53,623 nucleotides of DNA from Porphyromonadaceae bacterium UBA7332 (GCA_002471225.1 DKPO01000011.1:21624-75246), one strand, 5' to 3'; counted from the stretch's first letter, positions 8,645 through 18,268 are shown. Notes: generated by a model from the sequence alone, not told the origin. Program-made: numbers and translations.

Positions 8645-10162
8645 TTATTTTCTATTGCTTGGATTTGGCAGAACGACTCCACCTGTAGCATCTAACTCAT
8701 GCTGAGGTATAGGCCACGTAAACTCTACGCGATCTTTTGTTACTTTAAGCTGGTTATTGCTCGGACCATCAATTGTATTCTGTTGCTTTTTACGCTCGAA
8801 TCCTTTACCCCAACGCTTCAAGTCGGATAATCTGAATCCTTCCATGAGTAATTCACGATATCTTTCATCCTGAATTTCCTGCATTATTTTTGATTCATCA
8901 AAACGACCAGCTGAATATCCTTTAATTCGCTTAAGTTTCAATTGATTTAAAGAGTTATTCGCTGCCTGATAATCACCTAAATTAGCTGAAGCCTCTGCAT
9001 GAATCAAATAAACTTCTGATAATCTAAGAACTTTAGGCATATTGACAAAATAACGTCCCGTTCCTGCGTCAATATCTGCATTACCCGGATATTTACGTAA
9101 CAATGTAGCATCGAAACCATATCCTGTTTTTACCGAAGCAAAGAATGCATAATAACGGAAATCGTTGTTTTCGTACTTATTTATAACCTCTGTACCCGGT
9201 ATATAGTCAGGATAATACTTTGAGCTATTAAAACCTAAAAAGATACGACCTAAAGAACCACCCTTATCCGTTGTGCTCATTGCTATTTTCCAGATAACCT
9301 CTTTACTCTCATCGTAACGCCACATCACTTCATATTCTGAAATCTGCTCGTTTGTCTCCTGATCAATATAACGAATCGTTGTTGCATCAGCCAATTCGTA
9401 ATATTTAAGATTCATCACTTTCTCGGCATACTCTTTTGACTTCGCCCATTCATGCATATATAAGTATATACGTGATTTTAATGCCCAAACCGCGCCTTTT
9501 GTGAAATATTTAGAGTCGGATCCCTCACGAGTCATGTACTTTTCTGATTGATCCAAATCATTCAAAACAAACTCATAAGATTCTTTCAAACTAGCACGCG
9601 GAACAACGATATCAGTTCCTTTATAAGTATCTACCAATGAAATACCTAATTGGTCATTAGCCTTAGCCGGATCATATGCATCGCAGAATGTACGGATCAA
9701 ATCGGCATATGCAATAGCTCTCGCGAAATAAACATCCGCTAAACGACGATTGAACTCTTCTTTCTGTGCGTCAGTTTTCAATGTAGAGTATACCTGATCT
9801 TTATAATCCATGAAGAAATTACAACGAGATGCAATCTGGTATAAACCTGCATACGTACTGCTTATGTATGAGTCATTTGATTTAATTTCCCAACGATAGA
9901 TATCACCATAAGCATTTGAGTATCCTTTTACCGCGTACACATAATCAGATTGTAAATCAGGTGCAATTGTTAAAGCACCACTATATAATCCCGAGTTTTT
10001 GAAGCAACTATAGATACCTAAAACTACTTCCGAGCAATCTTCTAATGTTTGCATTGCCTTTTCTTCCGGTATCGCTGTATCCGGATATCTTGTCAGAAAA
10101 TCCTGGCATGAAGCCATCATCAATGACAAAAAAGCAAGTGCATATATTTTAATTTTTTTCAT
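8645..10162 (-). CDS. SusD/RagB-family nutrient-binding lipoprotein
   Basis: Predicted 505-residue SusD-family protein, within the family's usual 450-600 range. Lipobox MMASC gives Cys19, followed by QDFLTRYPDTAIPEE, a typical SusD start. TPR-like helices follow (for example KSRIYLYMHEWAKSKEYAEK), and the C-terminal signature is RYRELLMEGFRLSDLKRW. SusD proteins cap the SusC TonB-dependent channel on the outer membrane and capture oligosaccharides or peptides. It starts 39 bases after the susC stop. The substrate cannot be read from sequence, and no enzyme in the operon hints at it. Confidence 0.95.
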   Translation of the reverse strand: MKKIKIYALAFLSLMMASCQDFLTRYPDTAIPEEKAMQTLEDCSEVVLGIYSCFKNSGLYSGALTIAPDLQSDYVYAVKGYSNAYGDIYRWEIKSNDSYISSTYAGLYQIASRCNFFMDYKDQVYSTLKTDAQKEEFNRRLADVYFARAIAYADLIRTFCDAYDPAKANDQLGISLVDTYKGTDIVVPRASLKESYEFVLNDLDQSEKYMTREGSDSKYFTKGAVWALKSRIYLYMHEWAKSKEYAEKVMNLKYYELADATTIRYIDQETNEQISEYEVMWRYDESKEVIWKIAMSTTDKGGSLGRIFLGFNSSKYYPDYIPGTEVINKYENNDFRYYAFFASVKTGYGFDATLLRKYPGNADIDAGTGRYFVNMPKVLRLSEVYLIHAEASANLGDYQAANNSLNQLKLKRIKGYSAGRFDESKIMQEIQDERYRELLMEGFRLSDLKRWGKGFERKKQQNTIDGPSNNQLKVTKDRVEFTWPIPQHELDATGGVVLPNPSNRK

Positions 10163-10201
10163 TATCTAACTTTTTTACCTTGTATATCTGTTATTCTTTA
10201 T

Positions 10202-13200
10202 TTAGAAAGATATTTCAACACCAAAAGAGAACTGGCGAGCCAATGGATAAGATGCAGCATAAATATTCATGCTTGACTCCGGATCCATACCTGTAAAGCC
10301 TGTAAATGTCAATAGGTTTTGACCTTGTCCATAAAAACGGACTCTTTCAATAATTTTCGTATTTCTCAATAAAGAAGCCGGAAGTTCATATCCAATTGTA
10401 AGATTTTTCAAACGTAAGAATGATGCATTTTCCAAAAGATGGGTATCCATCTGTGTTAAAACACCATGACGCGGAATTTCAGCTATATCGCCTGGTTTTT
10501 TCCAGCGATCCAATAGCTTGCCTGATTGGTTATACATTGTAAATGTACCATTACTTTCATCGAAATAGCGGTCATTATTCATCATATAACGATCAGCTAC
10601 CCAGCTGAACTGAGCACTTAGTGAAATACCTTTATAGCTCAATGATGTTCCGAAACCTCCTTGCCAAGGTGCATTGTAGCTTTTTCCAACTAACACGCGA
10701 TCGCTCTCGTTGTACTCGTTTACAATATTGCCCTGTTTGTCATACCAAAGACCATCACCATTTGCCGGATTCACACCAGCAAAACGAACCATATAAAATT
10801 CACCATAAGAATGACCTACTTTAAGCAACATTCCTGTATTTGCCATTTCGTATTCATCCTGTCCGTTATAAAGTTCTGTGATTTTATTTTTATTATAAGA
10901 GAAGTTTGCATTTACATTCCAAACAAAATTTCTCGTGCGAATAGCATCCAGGTTCAAATCCAGCTCAACACCACGGTTAACCATTGCTCCGATATTATCC
11001 CATTTGAATGCGAAACCTGTTCCGTAAGATACAGGAACTTCCATCAACATGTCTGTAGTCTTTTTATTGTAGAACTCCAAGCCCATATCGAGACGATTGA
11101 AGAATCCAAGTTTTAATGCGACATTCGTTGTTGTCAGTTTCTCCCATGTAAGATTCTCATTTCCTTTTGTCATTGGTCCGATACCTGGCTTCCCATCATA
11201 TTGAGGTCCGGCAGCAATCAAAGCAAGATGATCATAATTAGGAATTGAAGAGTTACCTGAAGTACCTACACTAAAGCTTAATTGTGCATTTGATAGCCAA
11301 TCATATTGAGAAAGGAACTTCTCTGATTTTGCATTCCACATAGAACCTAAAGACCAGAATGTAGCCCAACGTGATTTAGCTCCGAATTTAGAAGAACCAT
11401 CTCTACGTGCTGATAAATCAATAAAATATTTACCATCGTAGTTATACTCTCCGCGTCCGAAGAATGACAAATAAGTAGATTGAGCCTGAGAATCTCCCCA
11501 ACTTGTTACGGATGTTCCTGAAGACATACTCAAAAGTTTATCATTTGATTGTCCTCTTGCAGTAACAGAGAAAGATTCGGCATCATTACTTACAGCTTCT
11601 TGTCCAAGTAATACATTAATATTATGTACGTCATCAAACGTTTTCATATAATTAGCTGTATTTGTCCATGTAAGATTCGTGTAACGAGCAAATGAACGTC
11701 CAACCATCCCTGATCCATAATTTGGAAGATAAGATGGATTTGATTTCATGTTTACGCGATTGTCTGAAAAATCCAGACCTCCTACAGAGCGAATAACCAA
11801 ATCCTGGATCGGACGAATTTCAATAAATGCGGAAGCAATCAGTTTTGCTTTATTTACTCTTCTATCGTTATTAGCTAACCACTCCAGAGGATTCTGATTC
11901 GTTCCTAACCATGTCCCATCAGAAATAGACGTTAAAGAACCGTCCTCTTTATATGGATTCCAATAAGGCAACATGAATCTTGATGCTGAAATAGGTGTTA
12001 CAGTTGTATATTCCCCTTCATCAGCTTCCATCATTTTTTCGTAAGAAAAAGCAGTATTTGTCCCGACTTTTAACCAGTTGGTTACACGAGCCTCCAGATT
12101 TGAACGGAAAGAGTAGCGATCAAAGTCAGATCCCATCGCAATCCCCTCTTGTCCATAATAAGATCCTGAAATAAAATAGTTAAATTTCTCACTTGCTCCT
12201 GATGCACTCAGTTCATAAGTACTAAATGGTGCATTATTATTAAATACGACATCTCGCCAGTTTATATTAATACGCTCCAACGCTTCACGATCATAAGTTC
12301 CCGGAATTCTCAATCCGATTTCTTCTTCATAATTTAAGCGTTGAGTTGTATTCATCTGATCCCATTTCCCGTAAGCTAAGTTAGAGAAACCGTACTGAGC
12401 GCGTACATTAATCTTCCCTTTATCACCCATTTTACCACGCTTTGTCGTAATAACGATTACACCGTTAGCCGCGCGTGCACCATAAATAGATGTAGAAGAT
12501 GCATCTTTCAATACAGAGATATTCTCAATATCATTTGGATTAATTGCAGAAAAGTCATTCGCTGAGATAGCTATACCATCTAAAATAAATAATGGGGTCG
12601 TTCCTGCATTGATCGAGTTGACACCACGAATTTTAAATGTTGCCGGAGCACTTGGCTCCCCTGAATTTGCAAGAACCTGCAACCCTGTTGCTTTTCCTTG
12701 CAAAGCCTGATCAAAACTAGCAACCGGAACATTTTCCAACGCATCAGCTTTGATTACCCCTACTGATCCGGAAATTGTTCCTTTTTTTCTTGTTCCATAA
12801 GCAACAACTACAACCTCATCTAAAGCTTGTGTGTCTTCATTCAAAACAACATTGATCACACTTTGTGAGCCAACTACCACTTCTTTTGAAGCAAATCCAA
12901 TGTAACTAAAGATTAAAGTGCTTCCTTTCGGGGCATTAATCTGATAATTACCATCCCAATCTGCAACTGTTCCGATCGTTGTCCCTTTTACGACGATATT
13001 GGCTGCCGGAATTGTTTCGCCTTTAGCATCTTTCACAACTCCTTTTACCGTAATCGAATTTTCTTGTGCCAGCATCGCTGCATGCAAAGAAGAATGTGAT
13101 TTTCCAGTTGTTCCTTCTACCGCATATACTGATCCTGTAATCAATGGAAAAGTCATCAAAGCTAAACTAGCTCTTTTGAAATCCCCTTGAAAATCAATTT

Positions 13201-13234
13201 TAGCAGAAAGTTTCTCTAATCCTTTCTTAATCAT
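10202..13234 (-). CDS. SusC/RagA-family TonB-dependent transporter without STN domain
   Basis: Predicted 1010-residue outer-membrane transporter. After an unusually long N-terminus (hydrophobic stretch about 23-38, candidate cleavage near SVYA), a carboxypeptidase-regulatory-like domain covers about 60-135. It is followed by the TonB-box-like DEVVVVAYGT (139-148), a plug domain (about 150-265, with LKDASSTSIYGARAANGV) and a beta-barrel ending in the aromatic residue of VEISF. There is no STN domain, so it should not signal directly to an anti-sigma factor, unlike the second SusC in this window. It is the first gene of the operon and is preceded by a leader of about 270 bases. Its partner is the adjacent SusD. 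Confidence 0.95.
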   Translation of the reverse strand: MIKKGLEKLSAKIDFQGDFKRASLALMTFPLITGSVYAVEGTTGKSHSSLHAAMLAQENSITVKGVVKDAKGETIPAANIVVKGTTIGTVADWDGNYQINAPKGSTLIFSYIGFASKEVVVGSQSVINVVLNEDTQALDEVVVVAYGTRKKGTISGSVGVIKADALENVPVASFDQALQGKATGLQVLANSGEPSAPATFKIRGVNSINAGTTPLFILDGIAISANDFSAINPNDIENISVLKDASSTSIYGARAANGVIVITTKRGKMGDKGKINVRAQYGFSNLAYGKWDQMNTTQRLNYEEEIGLRIPGTYDREALERININWRDVVFNNNAPFSTYELSASGASEKFNYFISGSYYGQEGIAMGSDFDRYSFRSNLEARVTNWLKVGTNTAFSYEKMMEADEGEYTTVTPISASRFMLPYWNPYKEDGSLTSISDGTWLGTNQNPLEWLANNDRRVNKAKLIASAFIEIRPIQDLVIRSVGGLDFSDNRVNMKSNPSYLPNYGSGMVGRSFARYTNLTWTNTANYMKTFDDVHNINVLLGQEAVSNDAESFSVTARGQSNDKLLSMSSGTSVTSWGDSQAQSTYLSFFGRGEYNYDGKYFIDLSARRDGSSKFGAKSRWATFWSLGSMWNAKSEKFLSQYDWLSNAQLSFSVGTSGNSSIPNYDHLALIAAGPQYDGKPGIGPMTKGNENLTWEKLTTTNVALKLGFFNRLDMGLEFYNKKTTDMLMEVPVSYGTGFAFKWDNIGAMVNRGVELDLNLDAIRTRNFVWNVNANFSYNKNKITELYNGQDEYEMANTGMLLKVGHSYGEFYMVRFAGVNPANGDGLWYDKQGNIVNEYNESDRVLVGKSYNAPWQGGFGTSLSYKGISLSAQFSWVADRYMMNNDRYFDESNGTFTMYNQSGKLLDRWKKPGDIAEIPRHGVLTQMDTHLLENASFLRLKNLTIGYELPASLLRNTKIIERVRFYGQGQNLLTFTGFTGMDPESSMNIYAASYPLARQFSFGVEISF

Positions 13235-13295
13235 TCAATTCTCTCAATTAGTTATTTAAATTACCTTAGTACTTAGTTCTTATACATAAAAATCC

Positions 13296-13323
13296 AAGCT
13301 ATTGTTCCCTTACACAATAGCTT
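13296..13323 (-). promoter_or_regulatory. Leader hairpin followed by U-run, possible attenuator
   Basis: In the susC leader the arms AAGCTATTGT and ACAATAGCTT form a perfect 10-bp stem with an 8-base loop. On the minus strand it is followed by GGATTTTTATG, close to an intrinsic-terminator layout, about 60 bases before the susC ATG. It could act as an attenuator or as a pausing site. This reading is inference from structure and position. Confidence 0.5.
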
Positions 13324-13393
13324 TACAAAAAACTTGATATCCCTCGAAATAATTATGCTGATTATAAATCTTAGAAACAGTATATACAAAAAG

Positions 13394-13420
13394 TCTAAAT
13401 GTTAAAATTTAACACTTAGA
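13394..13420. promoter_or_regulatory. 27-bp near-perfect palindrome in susC leader
   Basis: The 13-base arms 13394-13406 and 13408-13420 (core TGTTAAA/TTTAACA) are palindromic with one mismatch around a central A. It lies about 90 bases downstream of the predicted start point of the susC promoter. It could be an operator for a dimeric regulator or a hairpin in the leader RNA. AT-richness raises the chance of coincidence. Confidence 0.4.
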
Positions 13421-13511
13421 TAAATCCTCTTATTTTTTGATTCCTTATAAACTAGCTAAAAATCTCTCAAATCCATCTGCCATTTTATCACCAAAATAAC
13501 ATTTAGACAAT

Positions 13512-13542
13512 CAAATGTACAAAAAACCATTCTTTTATCAAA
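13512..13542 (-). promoter_or_regulatory. Bacteroidales-type promoter of the SusCD/LRR operon
   Basis: Read on the minus strand: TTTG (13539-13542), 19 bases, TACATTTG (13512-13519). This matches the TTTG/TAnnTTTG consensus of the primary sigma factor in Bacteroidales at both elements. Transcription would start near 13505, giving a leader of about 270 nt before the susC ATG. Confidence 0.75.
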
Positions 13543-14099
13543 CATAGATACAATTACAATACAAAACGCTGCTTTTAGACACGCATAAATATTCCTTATA
13601 CAATTATACTAACATTTTAATACTCACTACCCACCAACAACTACACCACACTAATACAACTTAATAATCAATATGTTAAACACACAAATAAAAACAACAA
13701 AATAAAGTTAGGCTATTCAACTCTTCTAAATTTTCATAAAACACATAACTAAAACACAAGTTATATTTATATTGTTTTAACACACATAACAATTACAATC
13801 TATCACCTATATTTATCAATCTAAGATAAAATATCACTGAAAACGAAGATGTGGTTACTATTCTAAAGCAAAACCGAAAAACTAAAAAAGAGATTGAACA
13901 AAAGAGCTTTCTGATTCAAGTGTATGATATTTTGTAAAAAATCAAACCATATAAGACCTCCGGACATAATTTAAGAGCCAATAAACAACAAGAGATCTTT
14001 AAGCAATAAAAAAACATATATCAATAAATGATTTGTTCACCCAAATACTCCAAAAGCCGTATTTTTAATTAGATTATCGTACGAAAGAGCAAAAGAATA
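13543..14099. other. AT-rich divergent intergenic region, possible coding relic
   Basis: The gap between the divergent susC and aminopeptidase promoters is very AT-rich. No complete gene or RNA was recognised. From 13830 to 13937 a plus-strand frame of 36 codons without an ATG reads like coding sequence (charged, helical, TKKEIEQKSFLIQVYDIL before a TAA). It may be the decayed end of a lost gene or chance. No ordered repeats were seen. Confidence 0.45.
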
Positions 14100-14130
14100 C
14101 TTGCAACTAAAAAATAATTATGTAAGTTTG
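14100..14130 (+). promoter_or_regulatory. Bacteroidales-type promoter of the aminopeptidase P gene
   Basis: CTTG (14100-14103), 19 bases, TAAGTTTG (14123-14130). The -7 element is a perfect TAnnTTTG. Predicted start is near 14137, about 65 nt before the ATG. Confidence 0.75.
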
Positions 14131-14201
14131 CATTTCAGAAGAACTGTAATATTCAGATTACAGATCCAACCTTCAATGAAACTTAAACAACAAAAACAGA
14201 T

Positions 14202-15992
14202 ATGATGAACGCTATTAAGGAGCGTCTTTCCAGATTGCGTGCCTATATGAAAAAACACGAAATGGAAGCTTTTATAATACCAAGCTCAGACGCACATATT
14301 AGTGAATATACTGCTGAACACTGGCAGACGAGATCCTGGATCTCTGGATTTACCGGATCTGCCGGTACCGTTGTGGTGACAAATGACAAAGCGGGATTAT
14401 GGACTGATTCGCGTTATTTCCTTCAAGCTGAACAAGAACTTGATGGAAGCGATATCGATTTATATAAAATGGGGAATACTGATACTCCAGACATAATCGA
14501 TTTTATTTCATACCGTGTTGACAAAGGGGCGAAAGTCGGTATAGACGGCGATGTATTTACAGTAAATGAAGTGCGTAAAATGAAGTTAGCTTTAGACAAA
14601 AAAGGTATTGAAGTCGTTGCAGACAAAGATCCTTTTGATGAACTATGGCTAGACAGACCTACTTTACCTAAAGATCCGATCTTTGAGTTACCGGATATTT
14701 TTGCAGGTAATAACGCTGAAGATAAAATAAATGCTATTGATGAGATATTAAAGAGAGAAGAAGCTAATTGCACTATTCTTACTGCACTAGATGAAATTGC
14801 ATGGACATTTAACATCCGTGGTACAGATGTAGAGCATAACCCGGTAGCTATCGCTTATGCCTTTATTTCAAAAGAAGAAAGTATTCTTTTTATCGAACTT
14901 GACAAACTGACTGAAGAATTAAGAGAATCTCTTCATTCTCAAAATATCAGTTTCGCCGACTATCATAAATTCGGAAGCTATTTATCTAAACTAGACAGTA
15001 AAATGACTGTTTTAGTTGATCCAAATAAAACGAACTACAATCTTTTTGAAATGATTTCGGAAGAGTGTACCGTTATTGAGGCTCCATCTCCGGTCACTTT
15101 GCTTAAAAGTGTCAAAAATGATACTGAAATTGATGGATTCAGACGCGCCATGGTCAAAGATGGTGTAGCTTTAACCCGATTCTTTATCTGGTTAGATCAA
15201 AACATTGACAGTGAAACGCTGACAGAACATTCTATAAGCGAGAAACTTCTTGAGTTCAGAGAAGAGCAGGAGTTATTTTTCGGTACAAGTTTTGCAACTA
15301 TTGCAGGCTTTAAGAGTAATGGAGCAATTGTTCATTACAGACCGACTCCGGATAATTCATCAATCATATCGAGAGATAGCTTTTTACTCTTAGATTCAGG
15401 AGGCCAATATTTTGACGGCACAACTGATATAACCAGAACTACAGCGTTGGGTGAAGTAAATGACACTCAAAAAATGGACTACACATTAGTTCTGAAAGGA
15501 CATATCGGTATTGCAACATGTAAATTTCCTGAGGGAACACGCGGTTCCCAAATAGATATACTTGCCAGAAAAGCTATGTGGGACCGTGGATTGAATTACG
15601 GACATGGTACAGGACATGGTATCGGGCATTTCCTAAATGTTCACGAAGGTCCTCAGTCTATCCGAATGGACGAAAACCCTACAAAACTTGTTCCGGGTAT
15701 GATTTTATCTAATGAACCCGGATTATATCGCACAGGAGAGTATGGAATTCGCATCGAGAATCTTATTTTGGTAAAAGAAGAAATGGTTACTCCTTTTGGT
15801 AAGTTCCTGGGTTTTGAGACTCTGACTCTATTCCCTATTGACACAAAAGCCATTGATATTTCATTATTATCAAAAGAAGAAATTGACTGGCTAAATAGCT
15901 ACCATCAACTTGTTTACTCGAAACTTGCTCCAAATCTGACTGAAGACGAAGATGCTTGGTTAAGAGAAAAAACAAGACCTGTTAACGCTTAA
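14202..15992 (+). CDS. Xaa-Pro aminopeptidase (M24B, aminopeptidase P family)
   Basis: Predicted 596-residue cytoplasmic metallopeptidase that removes N-terminal residues preceding proline. Two creatinase-like N-terminal domains (about 1-300) precede the pita-bread catalytic domain. Metal ligands are visible in LLDSGGQYFDGTTDITRT (two Asp), in the histidine-rich GHGTGHGIGHFLNVHEGP, and in the glutamates of NEPGLY and of GIRIEN. The length (about 590-600) matches the long, three-domain aminopeptidase P type rather than the short bacterial PepQ type. It is monocistronic, with its own promoter and terminator. The start is MMNAIKERL; the second ATG is equally possible. Confidence 0.95.
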   Translation: MMNAIKERLSRLRAYMKKHEMEAFIIPSSDAHISEYTAEHWQTRSWISGFTGSAGTVVVTNDKAGLWTDSRYFLQAEQELDGSDIDLYKMGNTDTPDIIDFISYRVDKGAKVGIDGDVFTVNEVRKMKLALDKKGIEVVADKDPFDELWLDRPTLPKDPIFELPDIFAGNNAEDKINAIDEILKREEANCTILTALDEIAWTFNIRGTDVEHNPVAIAYAFISKEESILFIELDKLTEELRESLHSQNISFADYHKFGSYLSKLDSKMTVLVDPNKTNYNLFEMISEECTVIEAPSPVTLLKSVKNDTEIDGFRRAMVKDGVALTRFFIWLDQNIDSETLTEHSISEKLLEFREEQELFFGTSFATIAGFKSNGAIVHYRPTPDNSSIISRDSFLLLDSGGQYFDGTTDITRTTALGEVNDTQKMDYTLVLKGHIGIATCKFPEGTRGSQIDILARKAMWDRGLNYGHGTGHGIGHFLNVHEGPQSIRMDENPTKLVPGMILSNEPGLYRTGEYGIRIENLILVKEEMVTPFGKFLGFETLTLFPIDTKAIDISLLSKEEIDWLNSYHQLVYSKLAPNLTEDEDAWLREKTRPVNA

Positions 15993-16011
15993 TTTATTTA
16001 TTATATAATAT

Positions 16012-16072
16012 CTACCAAGAAGTATCTACTATTCTATTTTTTAATCGTAGTGACTTCTTGGTAGTTTTTTTT
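16012..16072 (+). terminator. Rho-independent terminator after aminopeptidase P
   Basis: The perfect 12-base arms CTACCAAGAAGT (16012-16023) and ACTTCTTGGTAG (16053-16064) are followed directly by eight T. The 29-base loop contains an additional small CTAC/GTAG stem. Confidence 0.85.
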
Positions 16073-16089
16073 AACTAATATCTAAAATC

Positions 16090-16605
16090 ATGGCTATAAT
16101 TAGAAGTGTAAGAGGTTTTACTCCTCAAATCGGCGAAAATTGTTTTTTAGCAGAAAACTGTGCTATCATCGGTGATGTTGTAATAGGAAAAGATTGCAGT
16201 ATTTGGTATAGCACTGTTATTCGTGGTGATGTAAATGCTATACGCATCGGAAATCAGGTTAACATACAGGACGGATCCGTTTTACATACTCTCTACGAAA
16301 AGTCAACAATTGAAATTGAAGATAATGTTTCTATAGGTCATAATGTGACTATTCATGGTGCATCCATACGAAAAGGAGCTCTAATTGGTATGGGCTCTGT
16401 CATTTTAGATCATGCTGAGATTGGCGAAGGTGCAATTATTGCAGCGGGTTCTGTCGTCACAGCAAAAACTATTGTCGAGCCAGGCTCTATTTATGCGGGA
16501 GTACCTGCTAAATTCATAAAGAAAGTAGATCCTGAACAATCAAAGGAAATGAATGAAAAAATTGCTCGTAATTACTTAATGTATGCGTCTTGGTATAAAG
16601 AATAA
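16090..16605 (+). CDS. Gamma-carbonic-anhydrase-family hexapeptide-repeat protein
   Basis: Predicted 171-residue left-handed beta-helix protein of the gamma-carbonic anhydrase/YrdA family. Hexapeptide repeats (I-x-G-D-V-V, I-x-I-G-N-x) run through most of the chain. The family residues are present: Arg in VIRGDVN and three potential zinc-binding histidines in SVLHT and SIGHNVTIHG. The C-terminal helix ends NYLMYASWYKE. Whether it hydrates CO2 or binds another acyl ligand cannot be told; many bacterial members show no strong activity. Its 3' end overlaps the following glycosyltransferase gene by 23 bases, which implies translational coupling. Confidence 0.9.
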   Translation: MAIIRSVRGFTPQIGENCFLAENCAIIGDVVIGKDCSIWYSTVIRGDVNAIRIGNQVNIQDGSVLHTLYEKSTIEIEDNVSIGHNVTIHGASIRKGALIGMGSVILDHAEIGEGAIIAAGSVVTAKTIVEPGSIYAGVPAKFIKKVDPEQSKEMNEKIARNYLMYASWYKE

Positions 16606-18265
16606 CTCAAACTTAACACTCTTACTCCTTCTCATAGGTTTCTGGATCATAAACTTAATCCAATCTACCTTTACGCCCCTTCATTATGATGAGGCGTATT
16701 ATTGGATGTTTTCACAATTTCCGGACTGGGGATACTTTGATCATCCTCCTATGACTTCACTCTTTATTCATCTGGGTAATTTAATATCCAATAATGAATT
16801 AGGAGTGCGATTTTTCATATCTATATTCCAGCCATTATATTTATTTATTTTCTGGCTGCTTATTAAAAGGGATGATTTCACACAAAAAGATGCCCTGATG
16901 TATTTTTTAATTACAGCATCCATACCTTTACTGGAAATAAATGGGTTCATTGCAACCCCGGATGTTCCTTTAATGCTGTTCTCTGTCATATTTTTAGGCT
17001 GTTTTGAAAAATACAGATCTACTAACTCCTATTTGTGGAGTATTTTAACCGGTATCTCCATGGCTCTTCTGGCTTATAGCAAATATCATGGAGCCATTGT
17101 TGTTATTTGTGCCTTAGCAGCAAATCTATCCCTCTTAAAACGTCCTAAAACCTATTTAGCGGCATTTATCGCTATTCTGTTTTTAATGCCACACTTTATG
17201 TGGCAATATAAAAATGATTTTGTATCTTTTAAATACCACTTATCAGATAGAAACAAGAGCTTCAAGGCATCCTATTTTTTTGAATATATTGGAAATGTAT
17301 GGGTAACATTAAATCCATTCCTTTTCCCTGTTTTCTTATCCAGTCTGATTGGAAACAGAACTAAAAATCCTTTTGAGAAAACAATAAAAGCCGTAACAAT
17401 AGGTTTCTTGTTATTCTTTGCTCTTTCTTCTGTGCGTGGGCATGTACAGCCTCAATGGATTTTACCCGCATCACTTGGTGTTACATTCTGGATTCTACTA
17501 GCCTGTAAAAGGACAACAAAAAAAAACAAGTATGTACTGAAAGCATCTCTTTTTTCAATATTACTGATCGCTTTCATCCGGTTAAATCTGATTTTTAACT
17601 GGATCAGTATTCCGGCAATGGGTTTTGACAACCAAAAGGATATGCTTGCTATTCAAGCAATTGCGAAGAACAATCCGGTAATTATGAAAAGTTCCTATTC
17701 ACGGGCGGCGTTATATGATTTCTATACAGACAGCCAAGCTAACAGTCAACAAGAATGGAGTCATCGAAGTAGTCAGTACCAGATCTGGGATATTGATTCA
17801 AAATGGTATAATCAGCCTGTAATTATAGAAGTAGCTCAATCTGATTCTTCTATTACTTTGCCAAGCGGCAAAGTTTTCTCCTATATAAAAAATGAGCATT
17901 ATATTCCAACACATAAATTAGAAGCTGAATGGAATAATCCCATTCACAAACTAAATAATGATTCTATGATTATAATAGAATCGACTATCCGGAATCCATA
18001 TCCGTTTGAAATTACATTAGGAGAAAAAACAAATGAACTAGAGGTCGATTTGGTTATCCACAGAAAAAAACAAATTACTGAAATTATACCTCTTGTAGAC
18101 CGTGAGATTATCTTACCGGCTAAAGGCGAAGTCCAATTGCTTTATGAATGGAATCCAAAGGATAATTTGCATGGAGATTATGAATTAAGCTATTGGATTA
18201 AGAATAAGCCTATGGAAGCCTGGTGGGCTAATAAAGACACATATAAAATCACATTTGAGAATTAA
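16583..18265 (+). CDS. GT39/ArnT-like integral membrane glycosyltransferase
   Basis: Predicted 560-residue polytopic membrane protein. A first membrane helix (about 10-28) is followed by the periplasmic loop HYDEAYYWMFSQF, whose Asp-Glu pair is the catalytic signature of PMT/ArnT-type GT-C transferases that use lipid-linked sugars. HPPMTSLFIHLG follows, and then about ten further hydrophobic segments to about residue 345. The C-terminal 200 residues are soluble and probably periplasmic. It would move a sugar from a polyprenyl carrier to a lipid or protein acceptor. The downstream GtrA-like gene starts 4 bases after its stop, supporting a joint role in polyprenyl-sugar handling. The acceptor is unknown. 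Confidence 0.85.
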   Translation: MRLGIKNNSNLTLLLLLIGFWIINLIQSTFTPLHYDEAYYWMFSQFPDWGYFDHPPMTSLFIHLGNLISNNELGVRFFISIFQPLYLFIFWLLIKRDDFTQKDALMYFLITASIPLLEINGFIATPDVPLMLFSVIFLGCFEKYRSTNSYLWSILTGISMALLAYSKYHGAIVVICALAANLSLLKRPKTYLAAFIAILFLMPHFMWQYKNDFVSFKYHLSDRNKSFKASYFFEYIGNVWVTLNPFLFPVFLSSLIGNRTKNPFEKTIKAVTIGFLLFFALSSVRGHVQPQWILPASLGVTFWILLACKRTTKKNKYVLKASLFSILLIAFIRLNLIFNWISIPAMGFDNQKDMLAIQAIAKNNPVIMKSSYSRAALYDFYTDSQANSQQEWSHRSSQYQIWDIDSKWYNQPVIIEVAQSDSSITLPSGKVFSYIKNEHYIPTHKLEAEWNNPIHKLNNDSMIIIESTIRNPYPFEITLGEKTNELEVDLVIHRKKQITEIIPLVDREIILPAKGEVQLLYEWNPKDNLHGDYELSYWIKNKPMEAWWANKDTYKITFEN

Positions 18266-18268
18266 TTA

